Assembly: GCA_027306995.1 (NCBI GenBank)
Contig: DAHUXS010000013.1
Location: forward strand, 124,001 to 188,000
Origin: Lysobacter sp.
Lineage (GTDB): Bacteria > Pseudomonadota > Gammaproteobacteria > Xanthomonadales > Xanthomonadaceae
Direction: 5' to 3'
Length of the DNA: 64,000 bases
Positions 1 through 9,945 of the stretch are shown piece by piece (the stretch's first letter is position 1; each line of letters opens with the position of its first letter). A program made the translations under genes and the position numbers. The notes under the pieces were generated by a model. The model was not told the DNA's origin, did not search any database, and saw only the letters and a list, made by a program, of their open reading frames with translations.

Positions 1-362
1 TGCACCACGCGCAGGCGCGGATTGTCGGCAACCATGGCGTCGAGGATGGCGCCGGTGTCGTCCTTGCTGCCGTCGTTGATGGCGATGACTTCGAAGTCGG
101 GATAGTCGAGCTTCAGCGCCTGCCCGATCGTCTCCGCCGCGTGCGGGCCTTCGTTGTAGCAGGGAATCAGCACGCTCACGCCGGGGGCGTCGGCGGGAAT
201 CGGCGGGTGTTCGAACGACGGTTCGCGGCGCTCGATGCGCCAGTAGAACAGGATCGCCCCGAGCATCCACAGGTAGGACATGAACAACGGGTAGTAATAG
301 ACGAATCCCTGCAGCGTCAGCCACGCCGTGGGCAGGAACGCCTGGAACGAACCCGGGATCAC
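1..362 (-). CDS. pgaC: Poly-beta-1,6-GlcNAc synthase PgaC, N-terminal part (cut by the window edge)
   Basis: About 120 N-terminal codons of a family 2 glycosyltransferase run off the left edge. Residues 1-45 contain a hydrophobic segment with a GFVYYYPLFMSYLWML-type membrane stretch. This is followed by the GT-A start VSVLIPCYNEG and the nucleotide-binding VIAINDGSKDDT. In this family the enzyme polymerises UDP-GlcNAc into poly-GlcNAc at the inner membrane. The proposed start is a GTG at 362-360, whose GTGA overlaps the TGA of pgaB, so the two genes are translationally coupled. The catalytic core and C-terminal membrane segments lie outside the window. The assignment rests on the fold plus the pgaB neighbour; another cellulose-synthase-like GT2 is less likely. 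Confidence 0.88.
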   Translation of the reverse strand, partial: MIPGSFQAFLPTAWLTLQGFVYYYPLFMSYLWMLGAILFYWRIERREPSFEHPPIPADAPGVSVLIPCYNEGPHAAETIGQALKLDYPDFEVIAINDGSKDDTGAILDAMVADNPRLRVV

Positions 363-2362
363 TGATCGTCCTCCTCGTCGTCCTGCGGGTTGAGCTTGCT
401 GTCGAGAACCGGCTTCAGCAGCGCCGCATCGGGCACGTTGTTGAAGACGTTGTCGGGATAGTAGCCGACGTGCTTCACGCCCATTCCGTAGAGCATGCGG
501 ATGGTGTCGGGGAGTTCGTTCGGCGGCAGCGGCGCGTCATTCTTGCGCCAGTCCACCGACTGCAGCTCGAACACGGTGTGGTTGATGCCGTGCGGCACCG
601 CCTTCACCTTCGCCACCATCTCCTTGTAGAACTTCTGCGGATCTTCGGCCTGCTCCATGTAGGGCATGACCATGATCGCGGTGTAGTCGTAGCGCTGGAT
701 CGACTTGCGCAGGTTCTGCGCGTACCAAGTCTCGGCCTCGGGGTTGAGCGCGACCTGCGCGTAGAGGTTGCGCGCGGTGAGCAGGCCCGGCTGTTCCGCG
801 CGCACGGCGGCAGCCACGTCCACCGCGAAACCGTCGAGGAAGTCGGTCTTGCGCTCGCTCCACTTCAACAGCAGGGCGTGATCGCTGCGCAAAGTCGGCA
901 GCGGTTGCGGCAGGCCCCAGGCGCGATACTGCTTCTTCGCCCAGGTGCTGCCGTCTTCGTAATCGGACAGGGTGACGTCGTCGTGGAAAAGGATGCCGTC
1001 GAACGTCGCCTGGCGGCCGAGGTCCTCGTAGATGTCCTTCACCCACTTACGCACGCGCGGCGAGAACGGCGTCAGTCGCGGATAGCCCATCGCCAGGTGG
1101 TTGGCCTTGTTCGGCAGCGTCACCACCACGTCCTTCGACACCGGATCGCTGGCCGGCGGCTGCCACGCCAACAGCGGCATCCACGCGAACACGCGCTTGA
1201 CCTGGGTGCGCGTCAGCAACTGCCAGGCGACGCGATTGAACAGGTCGGCGCGCATCGGCATGTGGCGGTTGGGGAAATACACCGCGTCGGCAGCGCCGTT
1301 GGCGTCGGGATCGGCGAAGGCCTGCAAGTAGACGATGTTGATGCCGAGGCGCTGCACGCGATCGAGCAGCTTGCCGAGGTTGGCTTCGGTCTGCTCGGGA
1401 TCCTTGTCGTAGATGTAGTCGAGGTCGATCTGCGCGACTTTGGCGGCGCGGCCCTGGTCGAGCACGTTGCGTTCGCGCACGTGCAACAGGTGGGACAGCA
1501 CTTCCGGCGTGGTGTCGCCCATCACCAGTTCGCGACGCAGCGCCGACAGCGGCGTCGACGCGCTGTTGGGACCATCGTCGAGGTTGAGGCCGAGCGGCAT
1601 GCCCGCCTGTTCGGCGATCTTGCTGACATCGGCGTTGTAGCGGCCATACGGCCACACCATCACGCGCGGCGCCTTGCCGAGATGCTTGCTGATGAGCGCG
1701 CGGTTGCGGGCGAAATCGCGGCGGATGCGCGCGCGGTATTCGTCCACCGTTTCATAGCGCTGCTGGTCGGGCACCCATTGCAGCGCGGTCGCCGCCGGCT
1801 GGCGGTTGCCCTGCGGATTGGCGAGGATGCCGCGATGGAGGTCGAAGCTGTGGCTGGCGACTTCGACCAGTCCGCTGTCCTGCATCTTCTTGAGTTCGCT
1901 CCACGCCATCAGCTCGTTGCGCGGCAGCGGGCGACCATCGAAATCGAAGTCCTTGCCTTCCGGCACTTCCAGCCAGTGGCCGACCAATGCGACCACCGCG
2001 GGGATCTTCTCGCGCTTGAGGATCGGCCACGCATTCTTGTAGACCGATTCGTAGCCGTCGTCGAAGGTCATCAGCACCGGCTTCGCCGGCAACGGCTTCT
2101 TCTTGGCACGGGCGTCGAGGATGTCCTGCACCGAGACGAAGTGGTAGCCGTTCGCCTTCAGCCATTGCAGCTGCCTTTCCAGCAGGGCCGGCGGCACCGC
2201 GTAGGATGGCGTCAGCGCATCCTTGCGTTCGGCGATCTCGTGGTAGCACAGCACGGTGACTTCCGGCGGCACGATCGCGGCGCGCGCGATGGCCCCGACT
2301 GCGCACAGGCAGGCGATGGCGAGGAACTGCAGGGAACGGAGGACGGCCGGGACGCGGGACAT
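359..2362 (-). CDS. pgaB: Poly-beta-1,6-N-acetyl-D-glucosamine N-deacetylase PgaB
   Basis: A 667-residue two-domain protein. After a signal peptide (hydrophobic stretch ending near AIARA) comes a polysaccharide-deacetylase NodB domain (roughly residues 35-290) with the metal-site motifs TFDDGYESVYKN and VASHSFDLHRG. A PgaB-type GH153 C-terminal domain follows (about 300-640), including the acidic FHDDVTLSDYED. Family role: partial deacetylation of poly-GlcNAc in the periplasm so it can be exported as biofilm matrix. The ATG at 2362 is chosen because the reading frame upstream opens only at a TTG (2383). It overlaps pgaC by four bases. Unusually, the gene upstream is ung, so the porin gene pgaA is not adjacent here. 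Confidence 0.93.
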   Translation of the reverse strand: MSRVPAVLRSLQFLAIACLCAVGAIARAAIVPPEVTVLCYHEIAERKDALTPSYAVPPALLERQLQWLKANGYHFVSVQDILDARAKKKPLPAKPVLMTFDDGYESVYKNAWPILKREKIPAVVALVGHWLEVPEGKDFDFDGRPLPRNELMAWSELKKMQDSGLVEVASHSFDLHRGILANPQGNRQPAATALQWVPDQQRYETVDEYRARIRRDFARNRALISKHLGKAPRVMVWPYGRYNADVSKIAEQAGMPLGLNLDDGPNSASTPLSALRRELVMGDTTPEVLSHLLHVRERNVLDQGRAAKVAQIDLDYIYDKDPEQTEANLGKLLDRVQRLGINIVYLQAFADPDANGAADAVYFPNRHMPMRADLFNRVAWQLLTRTQVKRVFAWMPLLAWQPPASDPVSKDVVVTLPNKANHLAMGYPRLTPFSPRVRKWVKDIYEDLGRQATFDGILFHDDVTLSDYEDGSTWAKKQYRAWGLPQPLPTLRSDHALLLKWSERKTDFLDGFAVDVAAAVRAEQPGLLTARNLYAQVALNPEAETWYAQNLRKSIQRYDYTAIMVMPYMEQAEDPQKFYKEMVAKVKAVPHGINHTVFELQSVDWRKNDAPLPPNELPDTIRMLYGMGVKHVGYYPDNVFNNVPDAALLKPVLDSKLNPQDDEEDDQ

Positions 2363-2429
2363 GCGCAGCTCAACGGGAACCAACGGTCATTCTAGGCCGT
2401 GGCGGCCTTCCGTCGGCATTAAATGACTG

Positions 2430-3125
2430 TCATGTCGCCGTCGGCAGCGACCAGTCGATCGGCGCCTGGCCGTGGCGCGCCAGAGACTCGTTGGCGGCGG
2501 AGAAATGGCCGCAGCCGATGAAGCCGCGATGCGCCGACAGTGGCGACGGATGCGGGGCCTTGAGCACGCGATGGCGGCGCGGATCGATGACCTTGCCCTT
2601 GGCCTGCGCATAGCTGCCCCAGAGCATGAAGACCAGCCCTTCGCGCTCGCGGTTGAGGACATCGACCACGTGGTCGGTGAAACCTTCCCAGCCGCGGCCC
2701 TGGTGGCTGCCGGCGCGACCTTCCTCGACCGTCAGCACCGAATTGAGCAGCAGCACGCCGCGCTCCGCCCACCGCATCAGGTAGCCGATGGCCGGGCGTG
2801 CCATGCCGATATCGCGGTGCAGTTCCTTGTAGATGTTGTCGAGCGACGGCGGCACCGGCACGCCCGGCAACACCGAGAAGCACAGGCCATGCGCCTGGCC
2901 GGGACCGTGATAGGGATCCTGGCCGAGGATCACCACCTTGACCGCATCGAATGGCGTGGCATCGAAGGCGGCGAAGATGTTCTTGGGCTCGGGATGGATG
3001 CGGGCGCCGGCGCGGATGCGTTCGCGCAGGAAGGTCGACAGCGCGCGCATGTCCTCGCGCTGGAACCAATCGCCGACGCGTGCCTTCCACGAAGGCTCGA
3101 GGCGAATGGTGTCGTTGTCCGTCAT
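2430..3125 (-). CDS. ung: Uracil-DNA glycosylase, family 1
   Basis: A 231-residue protein that excises uracil from DNA as the first step of base-excision repair. Both family signatures are intact: the water-activating loop [13 protein letters not shown], and the [11 protein letters not shown] leucine-intercalation loop near the C-terminus. The length matches the family (about 220-240). The ATG at 3125 gives [11 protein letters not shown]. The reading frame stays open far upstream, but that extension reads through the receiver gene in another frame and is not real. Two bases separate it from the stop of the tandem receiver gene, so it is probably the last gene of the ftsE-ftsX-receiver-ung transcript. 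Confidence 0.96.
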   Translation of the reverse strand: MTDNDTIRLEPSWKARVGDWFQREDMRALSTFLRERIRAGARIHPEPKNIFAAFDATPFDAVKVVILGQDPYHGPGQAHGLCFSVLPGVPVPPSLDNIYKELHRDIGMARPAIGYLMRWAERGVLLLNSVLTVEEGRAGSHQGRGWEGFTDHVVDVLNREREGLVFMLWGSYAQAKGKVIDPRRHRVLKAPHPSPLSAHRGFIGCGHFSAANESLARHGQAPIDWSLPTAT

Positions 3126-3127
3126 CG

Positions 3128-3964
3128 TCAGTGCCGCACCAGCCGCGCCGCGTGCAGCTGGAACAGGATCTTGGTCACCAGCAGGCGTTGCTCCACCGGC
3201 TTCAGCACCAGGTCGTTGGCGCCAGCAACCAGCAGGTCGCGTTGCTTGTCGGGATTCTCGTCGCCGGTCATCACGATGATCGGCAGCGCGCGCTTGCCGA
3301 GATGGAACTCGCCGCGCACGCGTCGCAGCACGTCGCCGCCGCCGAGCGGACCGTTGAGATACACATCGGTGAGGATAAGGTTGGCGCCCGGCGCATCGTC
3401 GCCGGCGCGATGCTCGGCGAGATAGTCGAGCGCGGCCTCGGCGCTCTCGACATGGATCACGTCGAGCCCCTGCGCCGCGAGCATGCGCTTGATCGCCAAC
3501 GCGACGACGCGGCTGTCCTCGATATAGAGCACGCGTGCACCGGCGATCGGTTGCGGCTGCACATAGCCGCGCAGGAACGCAATCAGCGCGCCGTAACCGA
3601 GCTCCTTGTCGAAGTAATCGGTGATTTCGTCGCCGAGGGTGCGCGTTTCCAGCCGGTGCTGGACGTCGGACGACACCGCGATCACCGGCACGTAGGCCTG
3701 GCCCGCCGCTTCGTGCACCGCACGCGCGACATCCTGGCCATCGCCATCGGGCAGCACCAGCGAAGTGGTGACGAGATCGACCTGTCCCGCGGCCAGCGCC
3801 GTTTGCGCGCTGGCGACGCCATCGCAGGGCACTACGCTGGCGTTCGGCAGCTCCTTCATCAACACGTCGCCGATGAGCTTGCGCACCATGCGCGAACCAT
3901 CGACCACCATCACGCGCGGCGCTTCGCTGACAAGATGACGCAGATCGCGGGTTGGGATGGACAT
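3128..3964 (-). CDS. Tandem-receiver response regulator without output domain; first receiver degenerate
   Basis: A 278-residue protein made of two CheY-like receiver domains (roughly 15-130 and 140-275) and no DNA-binding or enzymatic domain. In the first, the segment around the phosphoacceptor reads [12 protein letters not shown], placing Ser four residues before the Pro where Asp is expected, so it probably cannot be phosphorylated. The second has VLYIEDS, the acceptor region ILTDVYLNG, the Thr of VMTGDEN and the Lys of LVLKPVEQ, and looks competent. The ATG at 3964 shares one base with the TGA of ftsX. Position between ftsX and ung suggests co-transcription; a cognate kinase is not in the window. 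Confidence 0.85.
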   Translation of the reverse strand: MSIPTRDLRHLVSEAPRVMVVDGSRMVRKLIGDVLMKELPNASVVPCDGVASAQTALAAGQVDLVTTSLVLPDGDGQDVARAVHEAAGQAYVPVIAVSSDVQHRLETRTLGDEITDYFDKELGYGALIAFLRGYVQPQPIAGARVLYIEDSRVVALAIKRMLAAQGLDVIHVESAEAALDYLAEHRAGDDAPGANLILTDVYLNGPLGGGDVLRRVRGEFHLGKRALPIIVMTGDENPDKQRDLLVAGANDLVLKPVEQRLLVTKILFQLHAARLVRH

Positions 3965-4902
3965 CAGCGATCCGTCGGACGGGTCTGGCGCAGGAAGTGG
4001 CCGGTGACGATACCCGCACCCAGCCATCCCAACAAGGTCGCGGCGACCACCGCGGCCAGCGCCTGCACCGGCGTCAACGGTTGCAGTTCGAAATGCGATC
4101 CATAGCTCGCGGCGAGCGTCGACAACGGCGATTGCAGGGCGATGTTGGCGGCGGTCAGCACGGCGAGCGCGAGCAGGCCGGCGCCCAATCCGTACAACGC
4201 ACCGAGATAGAGGAAAGGCCGGCGGATGAAGCCGTCGGTGGCGCCGAGCAATTGCAGCACGCCGATTTCCTCGCGGCGCGACTGGATATCGAGACGCACG
4301 GTGTTTCCGATCACCAGCACCGCGCCGGCGCCGAGCATCACCGCCAGCACCAGCGCCAGCCGCGCACCGAGTTGCAACCAGTCGTCGAGGCGCTTGCGCC
4401 ACACCGCATCGTGCTGCACCAGGTCGGCTTCGGGCAATTGCTTGAGAGCATCGGCCAGCGCCAGTTCGTCGCGCTTGGGCGTCACCACCAGCACGTTCGG
4501 CAGCGGATTGCCGTCGAGTCCGTCGAGCGCATCGCCCAGGGTGCTGCTCTTGCGCAATTCGGCGAGGCCCTCGTCCGGCGTCTTCCACACCACGTTGCCG
4601 ACATCGGGTCGCGCACGCACTTCCTCGGCCAGGGCGCGGGCACGATCGACCTTGGTGTCCTGCTTGAGGAAGACGCTGATCTCACGCGAACGCTGGACGT
4701 CGCCGGTGAAGCGCTGGACGTTCTGCAGCACCAGCCACAAGCCCAGCGGCAGGGTGAAGGCGAGCGCGATCACCGCGATGGTCAGCAGCGAAGCGAACGG
4801 CTTGCGCACCACGCGGCCGAGACTGGCGACGACACTATAGAGATGGTGGTCGACCCAGGTCCCGACGCCTGCGCGCGGAGCATCGACGCGCTGATTACTC
4901 AT
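3964..4902 (-). CDS. ftsX: Cell division protein FtsX (ABC transporter-like permease)
   Basis: A 312-residue inner-membrane protein with the FtsX layout: a cytoplasmic N-terminal tail, one transmembrane segment (about 35-60, starting [15 protein letters not shown]), a periplasmic loop, then three further membrane segments in the C-terminal half. With FtsE it forms the division complex that controls periplasmic amidase activators at the septum. It overlaps ftsE by eight bases (4895-4902), the usual ftsEX arrangement, and abuts the downstream receiver gene through a TGATG junction. Confidence 0.95.
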   Translation of the reverse strand: MSNQRVDAPRAGVGTWVDHHLYSVVASLGRVVRKPFASLLTIAVIALAFTLPLGLWLVLQNVQRFTGDVQRSREISVFLKQDTKVDRARALAEEVRARPDVGNVVWKTPDEGLAELRKSSTLGDALDGLDGNPLPNVLVVTPKRDELALADALKQLPEADLVQHDAVWRKRLDDWLQLGARLALVLAVMLGAGAVLVIGNTVRLDIQSRREEIGVLQLLGATDGFIRRPFLYLGALYGLGAGLLALAVLTAANIALQSPLSTLAASYGSHFELQPLTPVQALAAVVAATLLGWLGAGIVTGHFLRQTRPTDR

Positions 4903-5584
4903 CGGCGAGATCCTCGGGCGAAATGTCGTCGACCAGCTGACCCTGGTTCAGCACCAACACGCGCTTCTTCATGCGCTTGACGAGGTTGAGGTCGTGGCTC
5001 GCCACCAGCACGCTGGTGCCGCGCTCGGGCAGCGACGCGAACAATTCCATGATCTCGGCGGACAGCGTCGGATCGAGGTTGCCGGTCGGTTCGTCGGCCA
5101 CCAGCATCCGCGGTTCGCCGATCAGCGCGCGGGCGATGCCGACGCGTTGCTGTTCGCCGGCGGAAAGTTGCGACGGCAACGATTTCTCGCGGCCACCCAA
5201 CCCCATCCGTTCCAGCTGGCTGCGCACGCGCTTGCCGATCTCGGCGCGCGGCATCCCGCGCAGGATCAACGGCAGCGCCACGTTCTCGAAGATGCTGCGA
5301 TCGGCCAGCAACTGGTGGTTCTGGTAGACCACGCCGACATCGCGACGATGCAGCGCGACCTTGCGGCCGCGGACGTTGTGGAGATTGCGTTCGTCGAACA
5401 GCACCGCGCCGCGATTGGGGCGCTCGGCCAGCTGGATCAGCTTGAGCAGCGTGCTCTTGCCGGCGCCGGAATGACCGGTGACGAACAGCATTTCACCCGG
5501 TTCCACCGCGAAATTGACGTCCGCCAGCGCGTGGCGGCCGCCGGGATATTGCTTGCTGACGCCGTCGAAGCGAAGAAGGCTCAT
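4895..5584 (-). CDS. ftsE: Cell division ATP-binding protein FtsE
   Basis: A 229-residue ABC ATPase. It has Walker A GHSGAGKST, the signature LSAGEQQR, Walker B MLVADEPTGNLDP, and an H-loop in LVASHDLNLV. The protein partners FtsX in the divisome. The length and the YQNHQLLADRSIFENV Q-loop region match FtsE rather than a LolD-type ATPase, and the immediate ftsX overlap supports this. It appears to be the first gene of the operon; only about 18 bases separate its start from the stop of the convergently oriented-in-series helicase gene at 5603, which is on the same strand and upstream. Confidence 0.96.
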   Translation of the reverse strand: MSLLRFDGVSKQYPGGRHALADVNFAVEPGEMLFVTGHSGAGKSTLLKLIQLAERPNRGAVLFDERNLHNVRGRKVALHRRDVGVVYQNHQLLADRSIFENVALPLILRGMPRAEIGKRVRSQLERMGLGGREKSLPSQLSAGEQQRVGIARALIGEPRMLVADEPTGNLDPTLSAEIMELFASLPERGTSVLVASHDLNLVKRMKKRVLVLNQGQLVDDISPEDLADE

Positions 5585-5602
5585 ACCGGCATTATGCCGG
5601 CA

Positions 5603-7294
5603 TCAGTGTTGTTGCGACGCCCCGCGCGTGACCAGGCGACGCAGTCCCTGACCGATGCGGCCGAGCAGGCCCGGCTTCGCCTGTTCGGCGGCCGGCTTCG
5701 ATGCGGCGTGTTCATGCTTGCCGCCGGCGCTGTCGCGACGCGGCGCGCGTTGCTGCGTCGAAGCGTCCTGCTGCGGGACTGCGGCGCCATCGACCGGACG
5801 GCCCTTGCGACGACGACGGCGCTTGCGCGGCGCTTTGTTCTCGTCGCCTTCCGCGGTAGCGATCGAAGCCGCCGGCTTGGTGTCCTGCTGTTCCGGACGC
5901 GGACGCGGGGGGCGTGGTCCACGACGTTCGTCATCGCGACTGCCTTCAGCACGGCGACGCGGGCCCGTCGAAGAACCGCCACCGCTGCGCGAACGACCGC
6001 CGCCGCGCTTGGCCTCATCGGCGGCGCGCGCTTCGCGGGCTTCCTTGAAGATCGTGCCGATGCTGTCGTCCTCGCCGCCCGCCTCGACTTCCGGCTTGGG
6101 ACGTTCCGGACGCGGAAGCGCGATCAGCAGTTCGGGGCTGACGCTGGCGCGCGGGATTTCCTGGCCGATATAGGCCTCGATATCGGGCAGGCCCATCGCA
6201 TAACGCTCGCAGGCGAAGCTGATCGCGTCGCCCTCGGCGCCGAGGCGCGCGGTACGGCCGATGCGGTGCACGTAGTCCTCGGCATCGAACGGCAGGTCGT
6301 AGTTGAAGACGTGCGAGACGCCATCGATATGCAGGCCGCGCGCGGCGACGTCGGTGGCGACCAGCAGTTCGAGCTGGCCGGCCTGGAATTTCTTCAACAG
6401 CGATTCGCGCTTCTTCTGCGGCACGTCACCCGAGAGCACGCCGACGCGATAGCCGGCGCGTTCCAGCGCACGCGCCACGCGCTCGACGAAGACCTTGGTA
6501 TTGACGAAGACCATCGTCCGCGCGCCTTCGCTGCGCGACAGCAGGCCCAGCAACAGCGGCAACTTCTCGTCATCCGCCGGGAAATACAGGTGCTGGCGCA
6601 CGCGGGCGGCGGTGACCGTCTCCGTTTCCACCACCAGCTTCTCGGGCTCGTTCATGTGCTCGTAGGCGAGCTCGAGCACGCGATGGCTCAGCGTCGCCGA
6701 AAACAGCAGGGTCTGGCGGTCGGTGCGTGCCGGCATCCTGCGCAGCAGGAAGCGGATGTCCTTGATGAAGCCGAGGTCGAACATGCGGTCGGCTTCGTCG
6801 AGGATGCAGACCTCGCAGGCATGCAGGCTCACCACCTTGTGCTGCTTGACGTAATCGATCAGGCGGCCGGGCGTGGCGATGATGATGTCGGCACCGCGCT
6901 GCAACTGCTCGCGCTGCTTGTCGTAATCGACGCCGCCGTAGACCAGCGCGAACTTCAGGCCGAGGTCGGAAGCGAACTTCACCGCGTCCTTGTGGATCTG
7001 GATCGCCAGCTCGCGGGTCGGCGCCAGGATCAGCGCGCGCGGATCTTCCGGCTTGCGCTCGGCCATCGCCGGACGGGTGAGCAGGCGGTTGATCGCGGCG
7101 ATCAGGAAGGCCAGCGTCTTGCCGGTGCCGGTCTGGGCCTGGCCGGCGACATCGCGCCCGGCCAGTGCGACCGGCAGGGTCAGCGCCTGGATCGGGGTGC
7201 AGCGGTTGAAACCGGCGGCTTCCAGGCCCGCGAGCAGCGAGGGATGCAGGTCGAAGGAAGAGAAAGCGACGTCGGTCAGCGGTTTGTCGGACAT
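5603..7294 (-). CDS. rhlB: DEAD-box ATP-dependent RNA helicase, RhlB-like
   Basis: A 563-residue helicase. The core (about 1-390) contains the Q motif region [10 protein letters not shown], motif [19 protein letters not shown] in [21 protein letters not shown] and HRIGRTAR. The remaining 170 residues are a low-complexity Arg/Gly/Ser-rich tail typical of RNA-binding DEAD-box tails, longer than in E. coli RhlB. RhlB-type enzymes unwind RNA in the degradosome. The ATG at 7294 gives [11 protein letters not shown]. The gene is divergent from trxA and rho, the arrangement seen around rhlB/trxA/rho in several gammaproteobacteria, which favours RhlB over RhlE. Confidence 0.86.
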   Translation of the reverse strand: MSDKPLTDVAFSSFDLHPSLLAGLEAAGFNRCTPIQALTLPVALAGRDVAGQAQTGTGKTLAFLIAAINRLLTRPAMAERKPEDPRALILAPTRELAIQIHKDAVKFASDLGLKFALVYGGVDYDKQREQLQRGADIIIATPGRLIDYVKQHKVVSLHACEVCILDEADRMFDLGFIKDIRFLLRRMPARTDRQTLLFSATLSHRVLELAYEHMNEPEKLVVETETVTAARVRQHLYFPADDEKLPLLLGLLSRSEGARTMVFVNTKVFVERVARALERAGYRVGVLSGDVPQKKRESLLKKFQAGQLELLVATDVAARGLHIDGVSHVFNYDLPFDAEDYVHRIGRTARLGAEGDAISFACERYAMGLPDIEAYIGQEIPRASVSPELLIALPRPERPKPEVEAGGEDDSIGTIFKEAREARAADEAKRGGGRSRSGGGSSTGPRRRAEGSRDDERRGPRPPRPRPEQQDTKPAASIATAEGDENKAPRKRRRRRKGRPVDGAAVPQQDASTQQRAPRRDSAGGKHEHAASKPAAEQAKPGLLGRIGQGLRRLVTRGASQQH

Positions 7295-7523
7295 GAAGGT
7301 TCTTATGGGGATTTCTGGGCGCGAAGGGCGCTCGGGATGGGCAGCCACGCGCTGGGCGGGCGCCGGAAGCGGCTTTCAGGGAGGCGCGCCGGGTCTTGAA
7401 GCCGGCATGCAAGCCCACACATCTTAGCAAGTTCGAACCTGCAGCCGCGTCACAGTTGCTGCGACCGGGACATGCGAAGCTATCCGCGTCCCTTTTCCGA
7501 CCTGCCCCCATTCCGGAGTGTCC

Positions 7524-7862
7524 ATGAGCAGCGCCAACGTTTTCCATGCCACCGACAAGGACTTCGACGACCTCGTCCTCAAGTCCGACCAGCCCGTCCT
7601 GGTGGATTTCTGGGCCCCGTGGTGCGGCCCCTGCAAGATGATCGCCCCCAGCCTCGACCAGCTCGCCGACACCTATGAAGGCAAGGCCAAGGTAGTGAAG
7701 GTCGACATCGAGGCCAACCCGCAGCTGGGCATGCGCTTCAACGTCCGCAGCATCCCGATGCTGGTGATGTTCAAGGGCGGCCAGATCGCCGCGACCCAGA
7801 TGGGCGCGCCGCCGAACGTGAAGTCTGTGCTGTCCCAGATGATCGACCGCGCGGTCGCCTGA
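7524..7862 (+). CDS. trxA: Thioredoxin 1
   Basis: A 112-residue cytoplasmic dithiol oxidoreductase with the active site FWAPWCGPCKM at about residues 28-38 and the cis-Pro SIPML. It reduces protein disulfides and is recycled by thioredoxin reductase. An in-frame GTG lies two codons upstream (7518), but a GGAG at 7515-7518 is correctly spaced for the ATG at 7524, which is chosen. It lies immediately upstream of rho on the same strand, a conserved neighbourhood. Confidence 0.96.
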   Translation: MSSANVFHATDKDFDDLVLKSDQPVLVDFWAPWCGPCKMIAPSLDQLADTYEGKAKVVKVDIEANPQLGMRFNVRSIPMLVMFKGGQIAATQMGAPPNVKSVLSQMIDRAVA

Positions 7863-8052
7863 TCGCCCCCAATCCTGAATATCTGTCGGCGCCCGCTTGC
7901 CGCGGCGCGCCGGCAGTGCTAGTTTCTAGGCGTCCGGCGCGCCTGTCGTTCCATCTCGACATCTCCGCCGCACCCATCTCGTTGCACCGAATCCATTCCT
8001 GAACCACTCCGCCGGCCCCGTGCCGAGCGCTCGCCATTGCGAGGATTCCCCT

Positions 8053-9744
8053 TTGTCCGAAGAAGAAATCAAGCCCGCCCCGAAGCGTCGTGGCCGTCCG
8101 CCCAAGGTACGTCCCGAAGCCACGGAAGCCGCTCCGTCCCCCGTCGCCGCTGAAGTCGCGGCGCCTGCACCCCCCCCGCCTCCCGCACCCGCGCCGACCC
8201 CGGCGCCGGTCGCCAGCCAACCCAGCGCGCCCGCGCAGTCGCACGCCAACACTGGCGATGGCGAACAGCAGCAGGGCGGCAACGGCGGCCAGCAGAACGG
8301 TGGCCCACGCGAAGACGGCCAGCGTTTCAACAACAACAATCGCCGCGAACGCTTCAAGAATCGCCGAGACCGCCAGCGCGACCGCTATCGCGACCAAGGC
8401 CTGCCGACCGACGACGACGGCCAGCAGAACGGACCGCCGCCCTCGGCCCGGCCGATGCCGACCATCCCCGATGGCTTCCCGCAGTATTCGCTGGGCGACC
8501 TCAAGCGCATGCCCGCCCAGAAGCTGCTCGACATCGCCGAGCAATTGCAGATCCATGAAGGCGTGGCCCGCGCGCGCAAGCAGGACATCATCTTCGCCCT
8601 GCTGAAGGTGCTGACCCGCCACGGCGAAGGCGTCGCCGCCGACGGCGTGCTGGAAATCCTGCCCGACGGCTATGGCTTCCTGCGCGCGGCCGAGGCCAGC
8701 TACCTGGCCGGCCCGGACGACACCTACATCTCGCCGAGCCAGATCCGCCGCTTCAATCTGCGCACCGGCGACCACATCGCTGGCCGCATCCGCTGGCCCA
8801 AGGATGGCGAACGCTACTTCGCGCTCAACATCGTCGACACCATCAACGGCGAGCCGATCGAAGCCAGCAAGAACAAGACCCTGTTCGAAAACCTGACGCC
8901 GCTGTTCCCGCGCAAGCGCTTCAAGCTCGAACGCGGCGACGGATCGTCGGAAGACATCACCGGCCGCATCCTCGACCTGATGGCGCCGCAGGGCAAGGGC
9001 CAGCGCGCGTTGATCGTGTCGCCGCCGAAAGCCGGCAAGACGATGATGATGCAGCAGATCGCCACCGCGATCACGAGCAATCATCCCGACGTCCACTTGA
9101 TCGTCCTGCTGATCGACGAACGCCCGGAAGAAGTGACGGAAATGCAGCGCACCGTGCGCGGCGAAGTCATCTCCTCCACCTTCGACGAACCGGCCGCGCG
9201 CCACGTCCAGGTCGCGGAAATGGTGATCGAACGCGCCAAGCGCCTGGTCGAGCACAAGAAGGACGTGGTGATCTTGCTCGACTCGATCACCCGCCTCGCC
9301 CGCGCCTACAACAACGTGCTGCCTTCCAGCGGCAAGGTGTTGACCGGCGGCGTCGACTCCAACGCGATGCATCGCCCGAAGCGTTTCTTCGGCGCGGCGC
9401 GCAACGTCGAGGAAGGCGGTTCGCTGACCATCATCGCCACCGCACTGGTCGATACCGGCAGCGCGATGGACAAGGTGATCTACGAGGAGTTCAAGGGCAC
9501 CGGCAACTCGGAAGTGCACCTGGACCGTCGCATCACCGAGAAGCGCGTCTACCCGGCGATCGGCGTCAATCTCTCCGGCACCCGCCGCGAAGACCTGCTG
9601 ATCGAGCCCGACCTGCTGCAGAAGATCTGGATCCTGCGCAAGTTGCTGCACCCGATGGACGAAATCGCGGCGATGGAATTCCTGCTCGACAAGATGAAGA
9701 ACACCAAATCGAACGACGAATTCTTCAGTTCGATGAAGCGGTAA
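8053..9744 (+). CDS. rho: Transcription termination factor Rho with long N-terminal insertion
   Basis: A 563-residue RNA-dependent ATPase that terminates transcription. The conserved core begins with the Rho N-terminal helix bundle ([16 protein letters not shown]), the cold-shock-like RNA-binding domain (LPDGYGFLR), then the RecA-like ATPase with [12 protein letters not shown] and the [10 protein letters not shown] segment. Before this lies about 130 residues of Pro/Ala-, then Gln/Asn/Gly-, then Arg-rich sequence, so the protein is well above the 419 residues of E. coli Rho. A TTG at 8053 is chosen as start because GAGGA lies at 8041-8045 with good spacing and [18 protein letters not shown] begins a natural N-terminus. 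The in-frame ATG at 8020 has no comparable ribosome site. Confidence 0.95.
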   Translation: MSEEEIKPAPKRRGRPPKVRPEATEAAPSPVAAEVAAPAPPPPPAPAPTPAPVASQPSAPAQSHANTGDGEQQQGGNGGQQNGGPREDGQRFNNNNRRERFKNRRDRQRDRYRDQGLPTDDDGQQNGPPPSARPMPTIPDGFPQYSLGDLKRMPAQKLLDIAEQLQIHEGVARARKQDIIFALLKVLTRHGEGVAADGVLEILPDGYGFLRAAEASYLAGPDDTYISPSQIRRFNLRTGDHIAGRIRWPKDGERYFALNIVDTINGEPIEASKNKTLFENLTPLFPRKRFKLERGDGSSEDITGRILDLMAPQGKGQRALIVSPPKAGKTMMMQQIATAITSNHPDVHLIVLLIDERPEEVTEMQRTVRGEVISSTFDEPAARHVQVAEMVIERAKRLVEHKKDVVILLDSITRLARAYNNVLPSSGKVLTGGVDSNAMHRPKRFFGAARNVEEGGSLTIIATALVDTGSAMDKVIYEEFKGTGNSEVHLDRRITEKRVYPAIGVNLSGTRREDLLIEPDLLQKIWILRKLLHPMDEIAAMEFLLDKMKNTKSNDEFFSSMKR

Positions 9745-9762
9745 TTCATCAGAATGCTAGGG

Positions 9763-9792
9763 AAAAGGCCTGCGGAAATCGCAGGCCTTTTT
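9763..9792 (+). terminator. Rho-independent terminator after rho
   Basis: The arms AAAAGGCCTGC and GCAGGCCTTTT flank a 7-base loop and are followed by a T-rich tract. It ends the trxA/rho transcript 19 bases after the rho stop and insulates the A+T-rich cassette that follows. Confidence 0.95.
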
Positions 9793-9847
9793 TGTTTGCC
9801 AACCCTAACTCCTTATGATTCCGGCCTGCGTCTGTCAAAATTTCCAT

Positions 9848-9865
9848 ATTGACTCCGAAGTCAAT
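9848..9865. promoter_or_regulatory. Perfect inverted repeat upstream of the MazG/HNH cassette (possible operator)
   Basis: Seven-base arms ATTGACT and AGTCAAT are separated by CCGA, 80 bases before the MazG-like start. There is no T-tract, so a terminator is unlikely. The left arm contains TTGACT, close to a -35 consensus, with TATGCA about 15 bases further on. An operator over a promoter is plausible but unproven. Confidence 0.4.
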
Positions 9866-9945
9866 CCCTATGCAGACTCGACGTACAGGTTTCACGATTC
9901 ACCGTGGCGAACTCTTCGATCACTTCAAGATCTTGCGAGGCACTC

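Noticed and set aside
470-2395. 641-codon plus-strand open frame opposite pgaB
   Set aside because: His/Arg/Val-rich translation without any motif, exactly antisense to a well-supported deacetylase gene; a by-product of high G+C codon bias.
2430-4019. A single 529-codon frame that would fuse the receiver region to Ung
   Set aside because: Upstream of the ATG at 3125 the frame reads the receiver gene out of frame; Ung starts naturally at MTDNDT and the receiver has its own frame.
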